Shown here: positions 1 through 11,068 of the stretch, in pieces
Layout: every line of letters starts with the position of its first letter
How positions within the stretch are numbered: the first letter of the stretch is position 1
From: Mesostigma viride
Lineage: Eukaryota > Streptophyta > Mesostigmatophyceae > Mesostigmatales > Mesostigmataceae
Assembly: GCA_009746045.1 (NCBI GenBank)
Contig: RPFO01001124.1
Location: 18,501 to 82,500 of the forward strand
Reading direction: 5' to 3'
Length of the DNA: 64,000 bases
Position numbers and translations under genes: made by a program
The notes under the pieces: generated by a model
Databases searched by the model: none
What the model was told of the DNA's origin: nothing
Seen by the model: the letters and a program-made list of their open reading frames with translations, nothing else

Positions 1-2821
1 CCATGCACGCAAGGGGCGGCTGCACACACACGTACATACACCGCGCACGCAAGGGACGGCTGCACACACACGTACATACACCGTGCACGCAAGGGGCAAC
101 TGCCCGCACATGTACATCCACCGCGCACGCAATTAAGGGACGGCTGCACACACACGTACATACACCGCGCACGCAAGGGGCAACGGCACTCACATGGACA
201 TACACCATGCACGCAAGGGGCGGCTGCACACACACGTACATACACCGCGCACGCAAGGGGCTGCTGCACACACACTTACACACACAATGCACGCAATTAG
301 GGGCGACGGCACTCACATGTACATACTCTTGGGCGGCTGCACTCACATGTACATACACCGCGCATGCAAGGGGCAACTGCACACACACGTACACACACCA
401 TGCACGCAAGGGCCGGCATGCACACACACGTACATACACTGCGCACGCAAGGGGCAACTGCACACACACGTACACACACCATGCACGGAAGGGACGGCTG
501 CACTCACATGTACACACACCATGCACGCAAGGGCCGGCTGCACACACACGTACATACACCATGCACGCAAGGGGCTGCACACACACTTACACACCACCTT
601 GCACGCAAGGGCCGGCATGCACACACACTGGCATACACCGCGCACGCAAGGGGCGGCTGCACACACGTACATACACCGCGCACGCAAGGGGCGAGTGCAC
701 ACACACGTACACACACCGCGCACGCAATTAAGGGACGGCTGCACACACACGTACATACACCGCGCACGCAAGGGGCAACGGCACTCACATGTACATCCAC
801 CATGCACGCAAGGGGCGGCTGCACACACACGTACACACACCATGCACGCAAGGACAAGGATTCACACACATGTACACACACAAAGCACGCAAGGGGCTGC
901 TGCACACACACGTACATACACCGCGCACGCAAGGGGCGGCTGCACTCACATGTACACACACCACGCACGCAAGGGGCGGCTGCACACACACGTACATACA
1001 CTGCGCACGCACGGGGCGACTGCACACACATGTACATAAACCATGCACGCAAGGGGCGGCTGCACACACATGTACATACACCGCGCACGCAAGGGGCGAG
1101 TGCAAACACATGTACATACACCGCGCACGCAAGGACAAGGATGCACACACATGTACATACACCGCGCACGCAAGGGGCGGCTGCACACACACGTACATAC
1201 ACCGCGCACGCAAGGGGCGAGTGCGCACACACGTACATACACCGCGCACGCAAGGGGCGGCTGCACACACACGTACATACACCGCGCACGCACGGGGCCA
1301 GTGCAAGCACATGTACATACACCATGCACGCAAGGGGCGGCTGCACACACATGTACATACACCGCGCACGCAAGGGGCGAGTGCAAACACATGTACATAC
1401 ACCGCGCACGCAAGGGGCAACTGCCCGCACATGTACATCCACCGCACACGCAAGGGGCGGCTGCACACACATGTACATACACCGCGCACGCAAGGGGCGG
1501 CTGCACACACACGTACATACACCGCGCACGCAAGGGGCGAGTGCGCACACACGTACATACACCGCGCACGCAAGGGGGGCTGCACACACACGTACATACA
1601 CCGCGCACGCAAGGGGCCAGTGCAAGCACATGTACATACACCATGCACGCAAGGGCCGGCATGCACAGAAACGTACATACACCGCGCACGCAAGGGGCTG
1701 CTGCACACACACGTACACACACCATGCACGCACGGGGCGGCTGCACACACACGTACATCCACTGCGCACGCACGGGGCCGGCGACTGCACACACATGTAC
1801 ATAAACCATGCACGCAAGGGGCGGCTGCACACACATGTACATCCACCGCGCACGCAAGGGGCGAGTGCAAACACATGTACATACACCGCGCACGCAAGGA
1901 CAAGGATGCACACACATGTACATACACCGCGCACGCAAGGGGCGGCTGCACACGCACGTACATACACCGCGCACGCAAGGGGCGGCTGCACACACACGTA
2001 CATACACCGCGCACGCACGGGGCCAGTGCAAGCACATGTACATACACCATGCACGCAAGGGGCGGCTGCACACACATGTACATACACCGCGCACGCAAGG
2101 GGCGAGTGCAAACACATGTACATACACCGCGCACGCAAGGGGCAACTGCCCGCACATGTACATCCACCGCGCACGCAAGGGGCGGCTGCACACACATGTA
2201 CACACACCATGCACGCAAGGACAAGGATGCACACACATGTACACACACCATGCACGCAAGGGGCGGCTGCACACACACGTACACACACCGCGCACGCAAG
2301 GGGCGAGTGCAAACACATGTACATACACCATGCACGCAAGGACAAGGATGCACACACATGTACACACACCATGCACGCAAGGGGCGGCTGCACACACACG
2401 TACATACACAATGCACGGTTGGGGCGACGGCACTCACATGTACATACACCATGCACGCAAGGACAAGGATGCACACACATGTACATACACCGCGCACGCA
2501 AGGGGCGGCTGCACACACACGTACATACACCGCGCACGCAAGGGGCGAGTGCGCACACACGTACATCCACCGCGCACGCAAGGGGCGGCTGCACACACAC
2601 GTACATACACCGCGCACGCAATGGGCGAGTGCAAACACATGTACATACACCGCGCACGCAAGGGGCGGCTGCACACACACGTACACACACCATGCACGCA
2701 AGGGCCGGCATGCACACACACGTACATACACCGCGCACGCAAGGGGCGGCTGCACAGAAACGTACACACACCGCGCACGCAAGGGCCGGCTGCACACACA
2801 TGTACATACACCTTGCACGTA
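1..2821. repeat. 40-bp satellite array, about 70 units
   Basis: The unit TGCACACACACGTACATACA followed by CCGCGCACGCAAGGGGCGGC repeats every 40 bp from the first base to about 2820. The last 10-14 bases of the unit vary (GGGGCGGCTG, GGACAAGGAT, GGGCCGGCATG, GGGGCGAGTGC, GGGGCAACTGC) and the CGTACATACA box alternates with TGTACACACA. Variants recur in the same order: blocks beginning at 1036 and 1801 match for several units, giving a higher-order period near 765 bp. Because 40 is not a multiple of 3 and the unit lacks stops on both strands, very long open frames appear in all phases; I do not regard them as genes. The array runs off the left edge of the window. Confidence 0.97.
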
Positions 2822-2854
2822 CAACACACAACACACACACACAACAAAAAATTA

Positions 2855-2995
2855 TATACACACACACACGCACACGCACACGCACACGCACACGCACACG
2901 CACACGCACACGCACACGCACACGCACACGCACAACACACACAACACACACAACACACACACGCACACGTGAACAACACACACACACAACAATTA
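2855..2995. repeat. CA-rich microsatellite closing the satellite
   Basis: The array decays into ACACGC hexamers (about 2870-2932), then ACACA/AACAC runs up to about 2993. After this the DNA becomes AT-rich and non-repetitive, so this is the right edge of the satellite block. Confidence 0.9.
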
Positions 2996-3099
2996 TAATA
3001 TTAGTGTAGTATATCAAACAAAATAGTAATAAAGTATTTGCAAGCGTACTTCGTGTGAATTATGTGTAGACGAGAATAGAAGCTAAACAAAACTCTAAT

Positions 3100-3167
3100 G
3101 GAGAAAGAGGGATTCGAACCCTTGGGAAAGTTACCCCATACATAGCATTCCACTCGGACATTTCTCC
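3100..3167 (-). pseudogene. truncated organelle-type tRNA-Ser
   Basis: Read on the minus strand, 3167-3161 GGAGAAA pairs perfectly with 3106-3100 TTTCTCC as a 7-bp acceptor stem. TGTCCGAGTGG follows, the typical start of a class II tRNA-Ser D arm. A variable-arm-like stem TGGG/CCCA and a T arm with loop TTCGAAT flanked by AGGG/CCCT are present. The total is 68 nt against about 85-90 for a tRNA-Ser. The 3' half of the D arm and the whole anticodon arm are missing, so it cannot decode. The sequence style resembles plastid or mitochondrial trnS, which suggests an organelle-to-nucleus fragment, but that origin is inferred. Confidence 0.7.
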
Positions 3168-3186
3168 GAAAAAAAGGTCACGTAAG

Positions 3187-3260
3187 CTAAGGGTGGAGAG
3201 TTAAGGGTGTAGGTTGTAGGATGTATGGTGTAGGGTGTAGGGTGTAGGGTGTAGGGTGTC
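3187..3260 (+). repeat. degenerate TGTAGGG heptamer repeat
   Basis: Roughly ten 7-mers (GTAAGGG, TGTAGGT, TGTAGGA, TGTATGG, then four clean TGTAGGG) run in tandem. The unit is one base away from the plant-type telomere heptamer TTTAGGG. It lies about 200 bp from the satellite edge and could be an interstitial telomere-like tract or a plain minisatellite. Confidence 0.75.
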
Positions 3261-3597
3261 TTGAGCTTTCTTTTTTGAGATCAATAGAGTCCCCTTCCAT
3301 GATCATGTGCGTGATCTGGTTATGATTTTCATCTATGGCGTGTGTGGCCACATCGTGTATTTACAACTTTCTAGCCATGGATAACTAGGTAACCATAAAT
3401 TGGTTACCATGATAACTAGGTAAAAACGTGTTGGTTTCAGAATACATGTGATCGCTGCATTGTCATCTACAATGTACAAATCAATCACGGATTTCGGGGC
3501 TACGGATTTCGGGGCTAAGTTTTTGTGGGTAGAGATTGGCAAGGGTGTCTTTATCTTGCCACTTGGTCACTTGGTGTGCATTACGTCTGTTCTTGCG

Positions 3598-3903
3598 TTG
3601 GAGTCAAAAAACTGTCCGTGTGTGGTGGTGGACTTTTCCTCACGGTCAGTCGCCATATGTCATACAAGCACTTGTTCGGCGTACCACTAGCTCATGTATG
3701 TCACCATTGTAATTTTGCGTTGTAACAGCATTTCTCGGAGCCAACGGCCGTTGGACTCAAAAAACTGACCGTGTGTGGTGGTGGACTTTTCCTCACGGGC
3801 AGTCGCCATATGTCATACAAGCACTTGTTCGGCGTACCACTAGCTCGTGGATGTCACCATTGTAATTTTGAGTTGTAACAGCATTTCTCGGAGCCAACGG
3901 CCG
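3598..3903 (+). repeat. 153-bp tandem duplication with palindrome
   Basis: 3598-3750 and 3751-3903 are about 95 percent identical; a third copy begins at 3904 but diverges within 20 bases. Each unit ends in TTTCTCGGAG plus the first half of the palindrome CCAACGGCCGTTGG. Further palindrome copies lie at 4152-4165, 4408-4419 (12 bp) and 5460-5473 (one mismatch). No protein in this stretch is convincing. Confidence 0.9.
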
Positions 3904-4722
3904 TTGGACTTCGAAAAACTGATAGCCTTGTCTGAAGGTGTGTGCGTGAATGGCACATGTGCATCGTCGGGGGGAGTTTTCTCAAGAGCCACATGTGGTA
4001 GTGTAAGGTGGGCATGCTTAGTGCGTACGGGTGGGAGGGACAAGAGGTGCAGAAGTTGACGGCTTTTGACCTTGGGAAATGACACGGCACACATAAGACA
4101 ACAAAGTGATAATTTTAATGTCTTTACTGGTGTACTGTCAATTTCTCCGAGCCAACGGCCGTTGGACTCTCGAAACTCTCCTGTCTACAAAGTGTGTGCG
4201 TGCGATGGCACTTGTTCCATGTGCCGGGGGGGGGTGAGAAATCTGTCGTTCATTAATTTGTGCCTCGTCGGGGTGGGCATGCATGAATTTGTGCCTCGTC
4301 GGGGTGGACATGCATGAAAGCATTTTCATTGGTACTCGGGGTTCAATATTTTTGTCTTGCTGTTGAAACGTCGACGTGCTCTTCTCCTGCTCTTTTTTTT
4401 TCCTACTCAACGGCCGTTGGTGCTTTTAAACTTGCCCAGCGTTATGACTAGGATGCCCTTCTTTACTGCTAGCCACCGCCCCTTGTGTACAATGCTAGAA
4501 TTAGGCCGGGGTAATGGTACACGTCCACCGCGTCCCCAGTGCAAGGTTCGTGAATGCGCTGGTTCGTAAAAAATTCGGCACTTGGAAGGTTCGAACACCT
4601 GACCCCACTTTCGTTATTTCAACATGCCCTGAACGAAAAAGCTGCGTAAAGGATACATTAACCGTTCCCTGTTATTCTTGATTATATTGCGATATCATGG
4701 ACGTACACACGCGGTTGGTGGT

Positions 4723-4842
4723 CCGTACTTGCCAACTGCACTTGCAAACTGACTGACTGACTGCCTCCGTTACGCACTTGCGTGTGTTTCCGTACTTGCC
4801 AACTGAACTTGCAAACTGACTGAATGACTGCCTCCGTTACGA
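4723..4842 (+). repeat. 67-bp direct repeat
   Basis: CCGTACTTGCCAACTG, GCAAACTGACTGA and ACTGCCTCCGTTACG recur in the same order at 4723 and 4790. The rest of 4430-5950 shows no gene I can support: short open frames on both strands lack recognisable motifs. Confidence 0.85.
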
Positions 4843-5956
4843 CTAACAAGTGAACGACGAGTGAGCTACTAAAGTTTTGTTCAGTTCATTGTGTCTATAT
4901 GTACATAGCCGTTTCTTCAAAACCGTTGCGTGGATACCTTGATTCTGGGTTCGCTGATACTTGTTTCCCATTTTAAATCTCCCGTCCATAATTGGATACA
5001 TGTAATGTAGGAGGATACCCACTTGCCCGAAATCCGCGTAACGGGTGATTAGTACTGCTGTAAGCGGAACCACAGACAAATCTGTCTAACGGGCTAACAT
5101 TATTGTCCTTCATGTACTGGTTTTTGCACGCAGGACGCCATTCGCAACACCGCCTGACGGAGTCGGATGGACCGGACGTGCGTGAGGCTGCTGTTCACAG
5201 TCGTGAAGTTGGCAGACATTAATATCAACACGGTCACGAGAATTCGTCCAGAGAATAATTGATGCTTGTGACGTGCTCGACGGCTGCGATGACCGAGATG
5301 ATGCGTGTAGTGCACAGCGTCCGAGACGTCGCGACACCCGTGGCTGTCCTGTTGATGCGAACGCACGGTGACGAGACGGAGCCCATTATATAGGTGGATT
5401 ACAAGTTAGAACGGCCCTCGCGGTTGCACTGTTTAATCGCGAACGTGGATTTTGCGGAGCCGACGGCCGTTGGGGATTGGAAATCTGATGATATCGGGGC
5501 TGCGCACGACATCGAGGAACTGGGGATCGACGTAGGTCTACAGGCTCACTTGTCCGTCAACATGTATGGCCTCGCTTGACTGTCATCATCTTGACATGTA
5601 CATAACTAGTTCATATACCATGCATTTGACACTGCCTGCACGTGGATTTTCCAGACATACATTGAGGGTAATTATAACTCGAAAGCACTACGTACGATTG
5701 AGACGTCCGGTCGTAGAGCAGATGCACTGGAGCTTTCTGATCTTCCAATTGATGGGTCTGTAATTATGTAAGATATTCAGATATCGCGATGACTCGAGCA
5801 TCGATGCATGGAATGTAATAATGTATTTCATTCAATTATACATCCAATTTAACTCCGCAATTGAGGGGCACACATGTCCATCAGCCCGAGACAACATTTC
5901 CCAAGTAATTTTCGATTAGTGATTTAGTGTGGGCCTCCCCCTAACTACCCCGGCTA

Positions 5957-8330
5957 CTCATCACAACGCCTCCAACTCTTGGGGAGAGGTAGCTTTCCCA
6001 CAGGGTCGGGCGTGTGAGCCTTGACAATATTCTGCCACCGCGTCTTGTTCTGCATGGCAGTCCAAAGAAGGGAGAGAGAGTAGATGCCGGTATTCAAACT
6101 GGGCTGGGACCAGTAGGTCATCCAGCAACATCTGGACGTAGTTCGTGACATGTTTCCCTACCCTTTTGGGAATGCCCTTGGGGCCAGGCCAGGTCAGAAT
6201 ATGCTGCCCTGGCTGGCCAAGCCGCTGGGGGCCGGCCAGACCAAGGGCGGTGTCGACCTGGCTGGTGCGAGCAAGGTGTCCTACAAATGCTATCCTACGC
6301 TGTCCAATCTCGTCCGAAATACGAGGCATGCCCTGATACAAAGACTCTAATGACGGACGCTTGGAAAACCCTACGTTCAGGACCTGTCGGAGCATCCTGT
6401 AAACTGTCCCGTCTAGCCTAGAGTGCCAGTGTGGGTGTGAGTGTCCACGCCTCGGCGCCATACGTGAGCACCGTGAGGACGAGGACCTTGAAGAGCATGC
6501 GCTTGCGGTGCTCGCCCAGGCCCTTGGAGAGCCAGTAGGGGTTGAGCGAACGGAGCCGAGCCCAGGCCAGGCCGATGCGGGTGTCCACATCGTAGGCGGT
6601 GTCAGGGAGCCAGCTCCCTAACAGTTTGAAGCGATCGCGGAACGGGACCGCCGTCCCGTCGAGCAGGCGCGGCAGCGGTGGGGCATACTGGAGCTAGGCC
6701 CCAATCACCATCGCCTCAGTTTTGACACTAATCTCCAACCCCACCGCCCTCGCCTCCAGGCCCAGACAGTCCAGCCAGGTCTGAATGTGCTCGGGGCGCG
6801 CGATGAGGGCAGTGGTGTCATCCGCATAAATCAGGTCGGCCAGGCGGTAGCCAGGCCGCCGTGCTCTTTCTCGTTAAGGATGTCCAAGCCTGGCTCGAAC
6901 CCCTTAAGAGCAGTGAAGCGCGCACGTGCTCGGCGCATGACGTGATCCACGACAATAATGAACAGGTATGGGGACAGCAGGACACAACCTTGCCACACCC
7001 CGTGGTGAAGGGGGAATGGTGGGGTGGTGCCAAGTCCGCAGTCCGCACTGCCTGTGAGCCCTCATACAGTCGCCGAATGGCAGCAATAAACGCTGGTGGC
7101 ACCCGATCCAGAGCTAGGATGGCCCAAAGAGCCTCCCAGAGGACCGTGTCCAAGGCCTTGATATAGTCAACAAAAATGAAGACCAGCGGCAAACTGTCAG
7201 GGGGAAGGCGACGCACCTCCTCCATCAACCGGCGCGCGACAAACACAGCCATGACAGTGTTACGACCACGACGGAAACCCATGGATCTGAGTACTCACCC
7301 AGGTGTGGGTCCACTCGCGGCAAGGAGCCTGTGCAGCATCATCATTGCGCATGAAGACCTTCAGCGCGGCGCTCTGGAGGCAGACACCCCGGTAGTTACC
7401 GGGGTCAGCAGCAGAGCCCTTCTTGTACAGCATGACGCGGATGGCCGTCTGCCACTCAGCAGGCGGAGGCTCGTCAGAAAGCAGGACACGGTTGCAGAAC
7501 GCCAGCAGAAGGTCCCTAACCGCCGGATCAGGGGACTTCAGCAGCTCAGCAGAAAGGTGGTCGGCACCGACCGCCGCATCGTACCGCAGGCGAGCAAGGG
7601 CGCCGTCCAATTCCTTCAAAGTGAAGGGGTGGACGACGTCGTCGGTGGCAAGGCAACCCTCCTGCAAGGCGGGGACTTGGTAGTCCGCGGCCGAGGAGGG
7701 GGGCGCTGGCGGCGGCGGGGGTCCGGCAGCCCCGAGGCGGGCGGCCGTCTCGGGGTGAAGCGGCGGGGGGGGGGCGCGGGCCCCACCTGTCAAGGAAACA
7801 TTGTGGGCCAACCAGCGGTCAAGGCTTACTGGCGCCGTGCCGTCCCCCGTGTGCTCCACCGGGGTGCGCTGCCGCCGGCCGCCGAGCCGGTCGAGGTGGT
7901 ACCACATGTCCTTGCCCTGGTTGCGAGCTTGGCAGGCCTTGGCATCTGCGATGCACTGGGCCGCCTCCGCGTCCTGAGCGTGCTCGTAGGCCTCCACGAG
8001 GGCGGCCTTGAGCACCGGTTTCTGCAGCGGGTCCCGGTTACGCTTGAGGCGGTGCCGGGCGGCCAAGACCTTGGGGTCCTGGCGGTAGAGCGGGCCGGGG
8101 CGGCGGCGGGGCATGGCCGGCAGGTGCCGTGCCGCCAGCAACGGGGCACGGGCCGCAAAGCCCGCAAAAATGGTGGCGTTGGGGGCACCCTTGTCCAGCT
8201 CGTCGACGTCCGCCTGGGCGTCCAGGGCCGACAGGTACTCCCGTCGGCACCGGTTCCGCGCGTGCTCGGCGTCCGTCCAGTCCTCAGGATCTCCCCGGAC
8301 CGGGCGTAGAGCAGACCAGTCAGGGCGGTC
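5957..8330 (-). pseudogene. LINE copy A, ORF2 reverse transcriptase region, broken
   Basis: Minus-strand pieces spell a non-LTR reverse transcriptase. An N-terminal linker (8320-7800) leads to an RT block with LDGALARLRYDAAVGADHL and the DPGNYRGVCL motif (about 7640-7380). Motif A, FVDYIKALDTV, is near 7175, and the catalytic YADD lies at 6828-6817. A C-terminal stretch with GFSKRPSLESLYQGMP and a histidine-rich HLAR element runs 6380-5957. These segments sit in at least four different frame positions, so several frameshifts have accumulated and no functional protein can be made. No endonuclease domain precedes the RT, so the copy is also 5'-incomplete. The end, near PVGKLPLP then a stop, recurs at 29.9 kb and 50.1 kb. 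Confidence 0.88.
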
Positions 8331-8402
8331 CGATTATAGGCATGGCTTGGCTAAATGTTGGAGGCATCATCCATGGGGGCCATTATGGGCGCACATGCGT
8401 TT

Positions 8403-8845
8403 ACCATTGAATTGAATTGAATTGAATTGGAACATAACTCCGTTGGGAGTATATGTAGCACATAGCCCAGAGAAGGGGCATATGGCCTATCATACATTCT
8501 AAGCTACTTCCTGCAAGGGTGGGAATGTAAACAACACTTGCTCTAGGTGCACTAAGGCACCTGCACCCTCATGATCTTCACACTATGCCCAGCTAAGGGG
8601 GAGTATGTCATGTGGGGGAAGATCATCATGGCTATACAAGAGCTAGGGCATGGCTTCTCGACAGAGAGCATCTCTCTGCACTGCGTAGCATGGCTAAATT
8701 CTTAGTGCAACATCCATGGGGGTCCCGTTATAGGCAGGGCTTGGCTAAATTCTGTAGACAACATCCATGGGGGCCATTATGGGCGCACATGCGCGTGGGC
8801 CACATGCTAGGCTAAGCCTGACTAATCTACACTACTGGTATGGAT
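8403..8845 (-). repeat. LINE copy A 3' region with hairpin and AATTC tail
   Basis: Downstream of the ORF1 stop on the minus strand is a roughly 440-bp non-coding 3' region. It contains GCCCATAATGGCCCCCATGG twice, a conserved block (CCATGCCCTAGCTCTTGTAT ... CACCCTTGCAGGAAGTAGC), a terminal hairpin (ACTCC-CAAC-GGAGT) and GTTATGTTCC, then AATTC units. Related 3' ends occur at 10.4-10.8, 32.2, 48.0, 50.3, 52.2 and 56.4 kb, all with short A/T-rich pentanucleotide or similar tails, as expected for target-primed reverse transcription. Confidence 0.8.
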
Positions 8846-8848
8846 TCC

Positions 8849-10205
8849 CTAGTCTGAGGTGGCAGGAGGGGGCTGCCAGGGCTTGTGGTCAACGTGGATG
8901 ACCGCCCCCTCCAGTATACCGGCTTCCCCCCTGCGCTGTGCCGGAGCTGAAGGTAGGCCGGCCATAGCTCGCGTCGCCGCTGTTGCTGGGCCAGGGTCAA
9001 GTCGTCGTCCAGCGTGAAGCGAGTCCTCGAGAGCTTCTTGCGGCATTTAAGGAACGACAGCTTGTCCGCCATGTACTTAAAGGTGAGGAGCACGGGTGCC
9101 GGGCCAGCCTTCCCCCGCGCGCGGGGGAGGCGGACAGGGCTCCGACATGTCCAGCTCACCAGTGAGTAGCATGGGGGCAAGAATGTCGCGCTTAAATGCC
9201 TCAAGAAGGCTCGTGGAGGTCTCACCTGCCGGCTGGTCGAAGTGCTTGACGATGACATTGTGGCTGCGCCGGGCGATGTCGGTGTCCTCGCGAAGGTCGA
9301 GGGCTTGTTGCTTGAGTTGTGCCGAGATGGTGGAGGTGGTGGAGGTGGTGTGCTGCTTAAGCAAGTCCGCCCAGGTGGAGGGAGCATCGCCGGCCGGGCC
9401 AGCAGGCGTCGGCTGGGCGGCGATGTCCTTCACCGCTTGGGCGGTGAGGCCGGCGGTGTCATGCAAGCTCTCAAGGGCGTTGGCGGTGGCTTGAAGGCGT
9501 TGGTCGAGGTCGAGGAGCTGGGCTTTGATGTCGGCAGTGGAGGCGGAAATGGCCGTGGAGGTGGAGGCGGCGGCGGTGGAAATGTGAGGAAGTTCAGCAG
9601 TCAGCGTGCCGCCGATTGCTGCTATGTCGGCAGCAAGGGGGGTCACGTGCTGCTGAAAGGCTTCCGTGAGGATGGAGCGGAGGGTGGGGACGGAAAGGGG
9701 TGGAGCCCAGATCTCGCCGTCAGAGCGCTGCATGGAGAAGGGAGTTGAGGATGGCGTGCTGGAGATGGGGGCGGACGCAGCCGGACAGCCCGTAGAGGTT
9801 GTCCCAGCGGCGGCCGTCTGGGCAGAGGAGGCGATTGATGGAGTGGAAATGGAGGCACAGGTCGTAAAGCGAAGCGTAATCCCCGAAGAAGATGCAGCGC
9901 ATAGCATCGGTCGGAGAAATGGTGGCCCAGTCGTAATCTGCGACCTTGAAAGGCCGGGGCCGAAAGCTCGGTTCTGGGCGTGAAGACCCTCCTGTGTCGT
10001 CGGCTGGGCGGGTGCGCTTGGGGTCAGGCGATGCAGATGGCGAGGCGTTAAGCCCGGGGGGTTGCTGGACGACCACCAGTGCACGACTAGTGTCATCGCC
10101 GCCTGCCGGACCTGAAGGCGAAGCTGCAGCCTGAGCTGCAGACGTATTTTCATTGCCGAGCGCAGCCGCCAGGCTGCGTTGCGTCGAGGCGCGTTTGTTC
10201 GCCAT
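8849..10205 (-). pseudogene. LINE copy A, ORF1, frameshifted
   Basis: Translation on the minus strand begins at 10205 (MANKRASTQRSLAAALGNEN) and gives a proline/serine-rich N-terminus, then FRPRPFKVADYDWATISPTD. After a frameshift near 9720 comes an alanine/threonine-rich probable coiled coil (LLDLDQRLQATANALESLHD). After a second shift near 9150 comes a basic C-terminus with FTLDDDLTLAQQQRRRELWP and a stop at 8849. This order (disordered N-terminus, coiled coil, basic nucleic-acid-binding end) resembles L1-type ORF1 proteins. The same C-terminus recurs at 30.9, 50.5 and 56.9 kb. A diverged relative lies at 55.4 kb. Confidence 0.8.
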
Positions 10206-10411
10206 ATATTGCGTTTTAGATTCGGAAAATTATATCAGCATGTGCGTCTTAGAAAGACGAAGCGATAGTGATATTCACGGCTAAATTCGGTGCTCAAACG
10301 TGAAAGTTATGAGCTCCGACAGCCATGGCTACCTCGTGGCTCGTGGCTCGTAAGTCGTGGCTTGGTTTACCATGGCGTTTACCATGGCCTAGCTTTATAT
10401 ATTTAGTTTTA

Positions 10412-10770
10412 TGCTGTGCCCGGTGCAGAGAGCTCCTCTCTGCGGAGACGCCATGCCCTAGCTTCTGTATATAGCCATGCTGATATCTTCCACCCCCTGC
10501 CAGGCCCCCTTTGCGCTCTGAGAGATCACGGTGGTGCAGGTGCACTTGGTGCATCTAGAGCAGGTGTAGTTTACATCCTACTATTGCAGGAAGTAGCCCA
10601 GAATGTATTAAAAGCCATATGCCCCTCCTCAGGGCTATGTGCTACATGTACTCCCAACGGAGTCATGTTCCTAATTAATTAATTAATTAATTAATTAATT
10701 AAAATTAATTAATTAATTAATCAATTAATTAATTAAAATTAATTAATTAATTAATCAATTAATTAATTAA
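10412..10770 (+). repeat. LINE-derived 3' end or SINE with TTAATTAA tail
   Basis: This plus-strand copy runs from CTCCTCTCTGCGGAGACGCC through CATGCCCTAGCTTCTGTAT and TTGCAGGAAGTAGCCCAGAA. It ends in the ACTCCCAACGGAGT hairpin, followed by about 90 bp of TTAAT/TTAA repeats. It contains no ORF1 coding sequence and lies head-on against the 5' end of LINE copy A. Confidence 0.75.
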
Positions 10771-10968
10771 TGGAAGTAGAAGTAATCCTTTTTATAAACT
10801 AAAGCAGAGCGCAAATTGCAATCCGCAGGTTAGCACGTGGATGCATGCATGTGGGGCGGAGTAAATAATAATAAATACTGCAAACTTTCCCACACAAGGT
10901 GTAGGAATTGTTCCATGGCATGTCCCATTTCCATGCAAACACAAGTATACATTACAGCTTTCGCTGTA

Positions 10969-11068
10969 GCTTGCTAAACACAGGTGGCTGCTTATCATTC
11001 ACTGTTCTTTGCAGCGTGTAGCTTGCTAAACACAGGTGGCTGCTTATCATTCGCTGTTCTTTGCAGCG
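10969..11068 (-). repeat. 50-bp tandem duplication at the TSNAXIP1-like 3' end
   Basis: TAGCTTGCTAAACACAGGTG and GCTGCTTATCATTC, ending in CTGTTCTTTGCAGCGTG, occur twice in tandem with one A/G difference. The upper copy overlaps the predicted stop codon (11047-11049) of the large minus-strand gene, so the terminal codons and stop have been duplicated into the 3' UTR. Confidence 0.85.

Noticed and set aside
3-3017. Open frames of 240-880 codons on both strands rich in HTRTYTAHARG or CVCSRPLRAR
   Set aside because: They are translations of the 40-bp satellite and occur in every phase because the unit lacks stops. No start context, intron signal or domain supports them.
4565-4640. A second tRNA-like stretch around GGTTCGAACACC
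   Set aside because: The T-loop-like sequence is present, but I could not build an acceptor stem or an anticodon arm of normal length.
8129-8415. Plus-strand frames opposite the LINE RT
   Set aside because: They are high-GC shadow frames; the recognisable reverse transcriptase motifs are on the minus strand.
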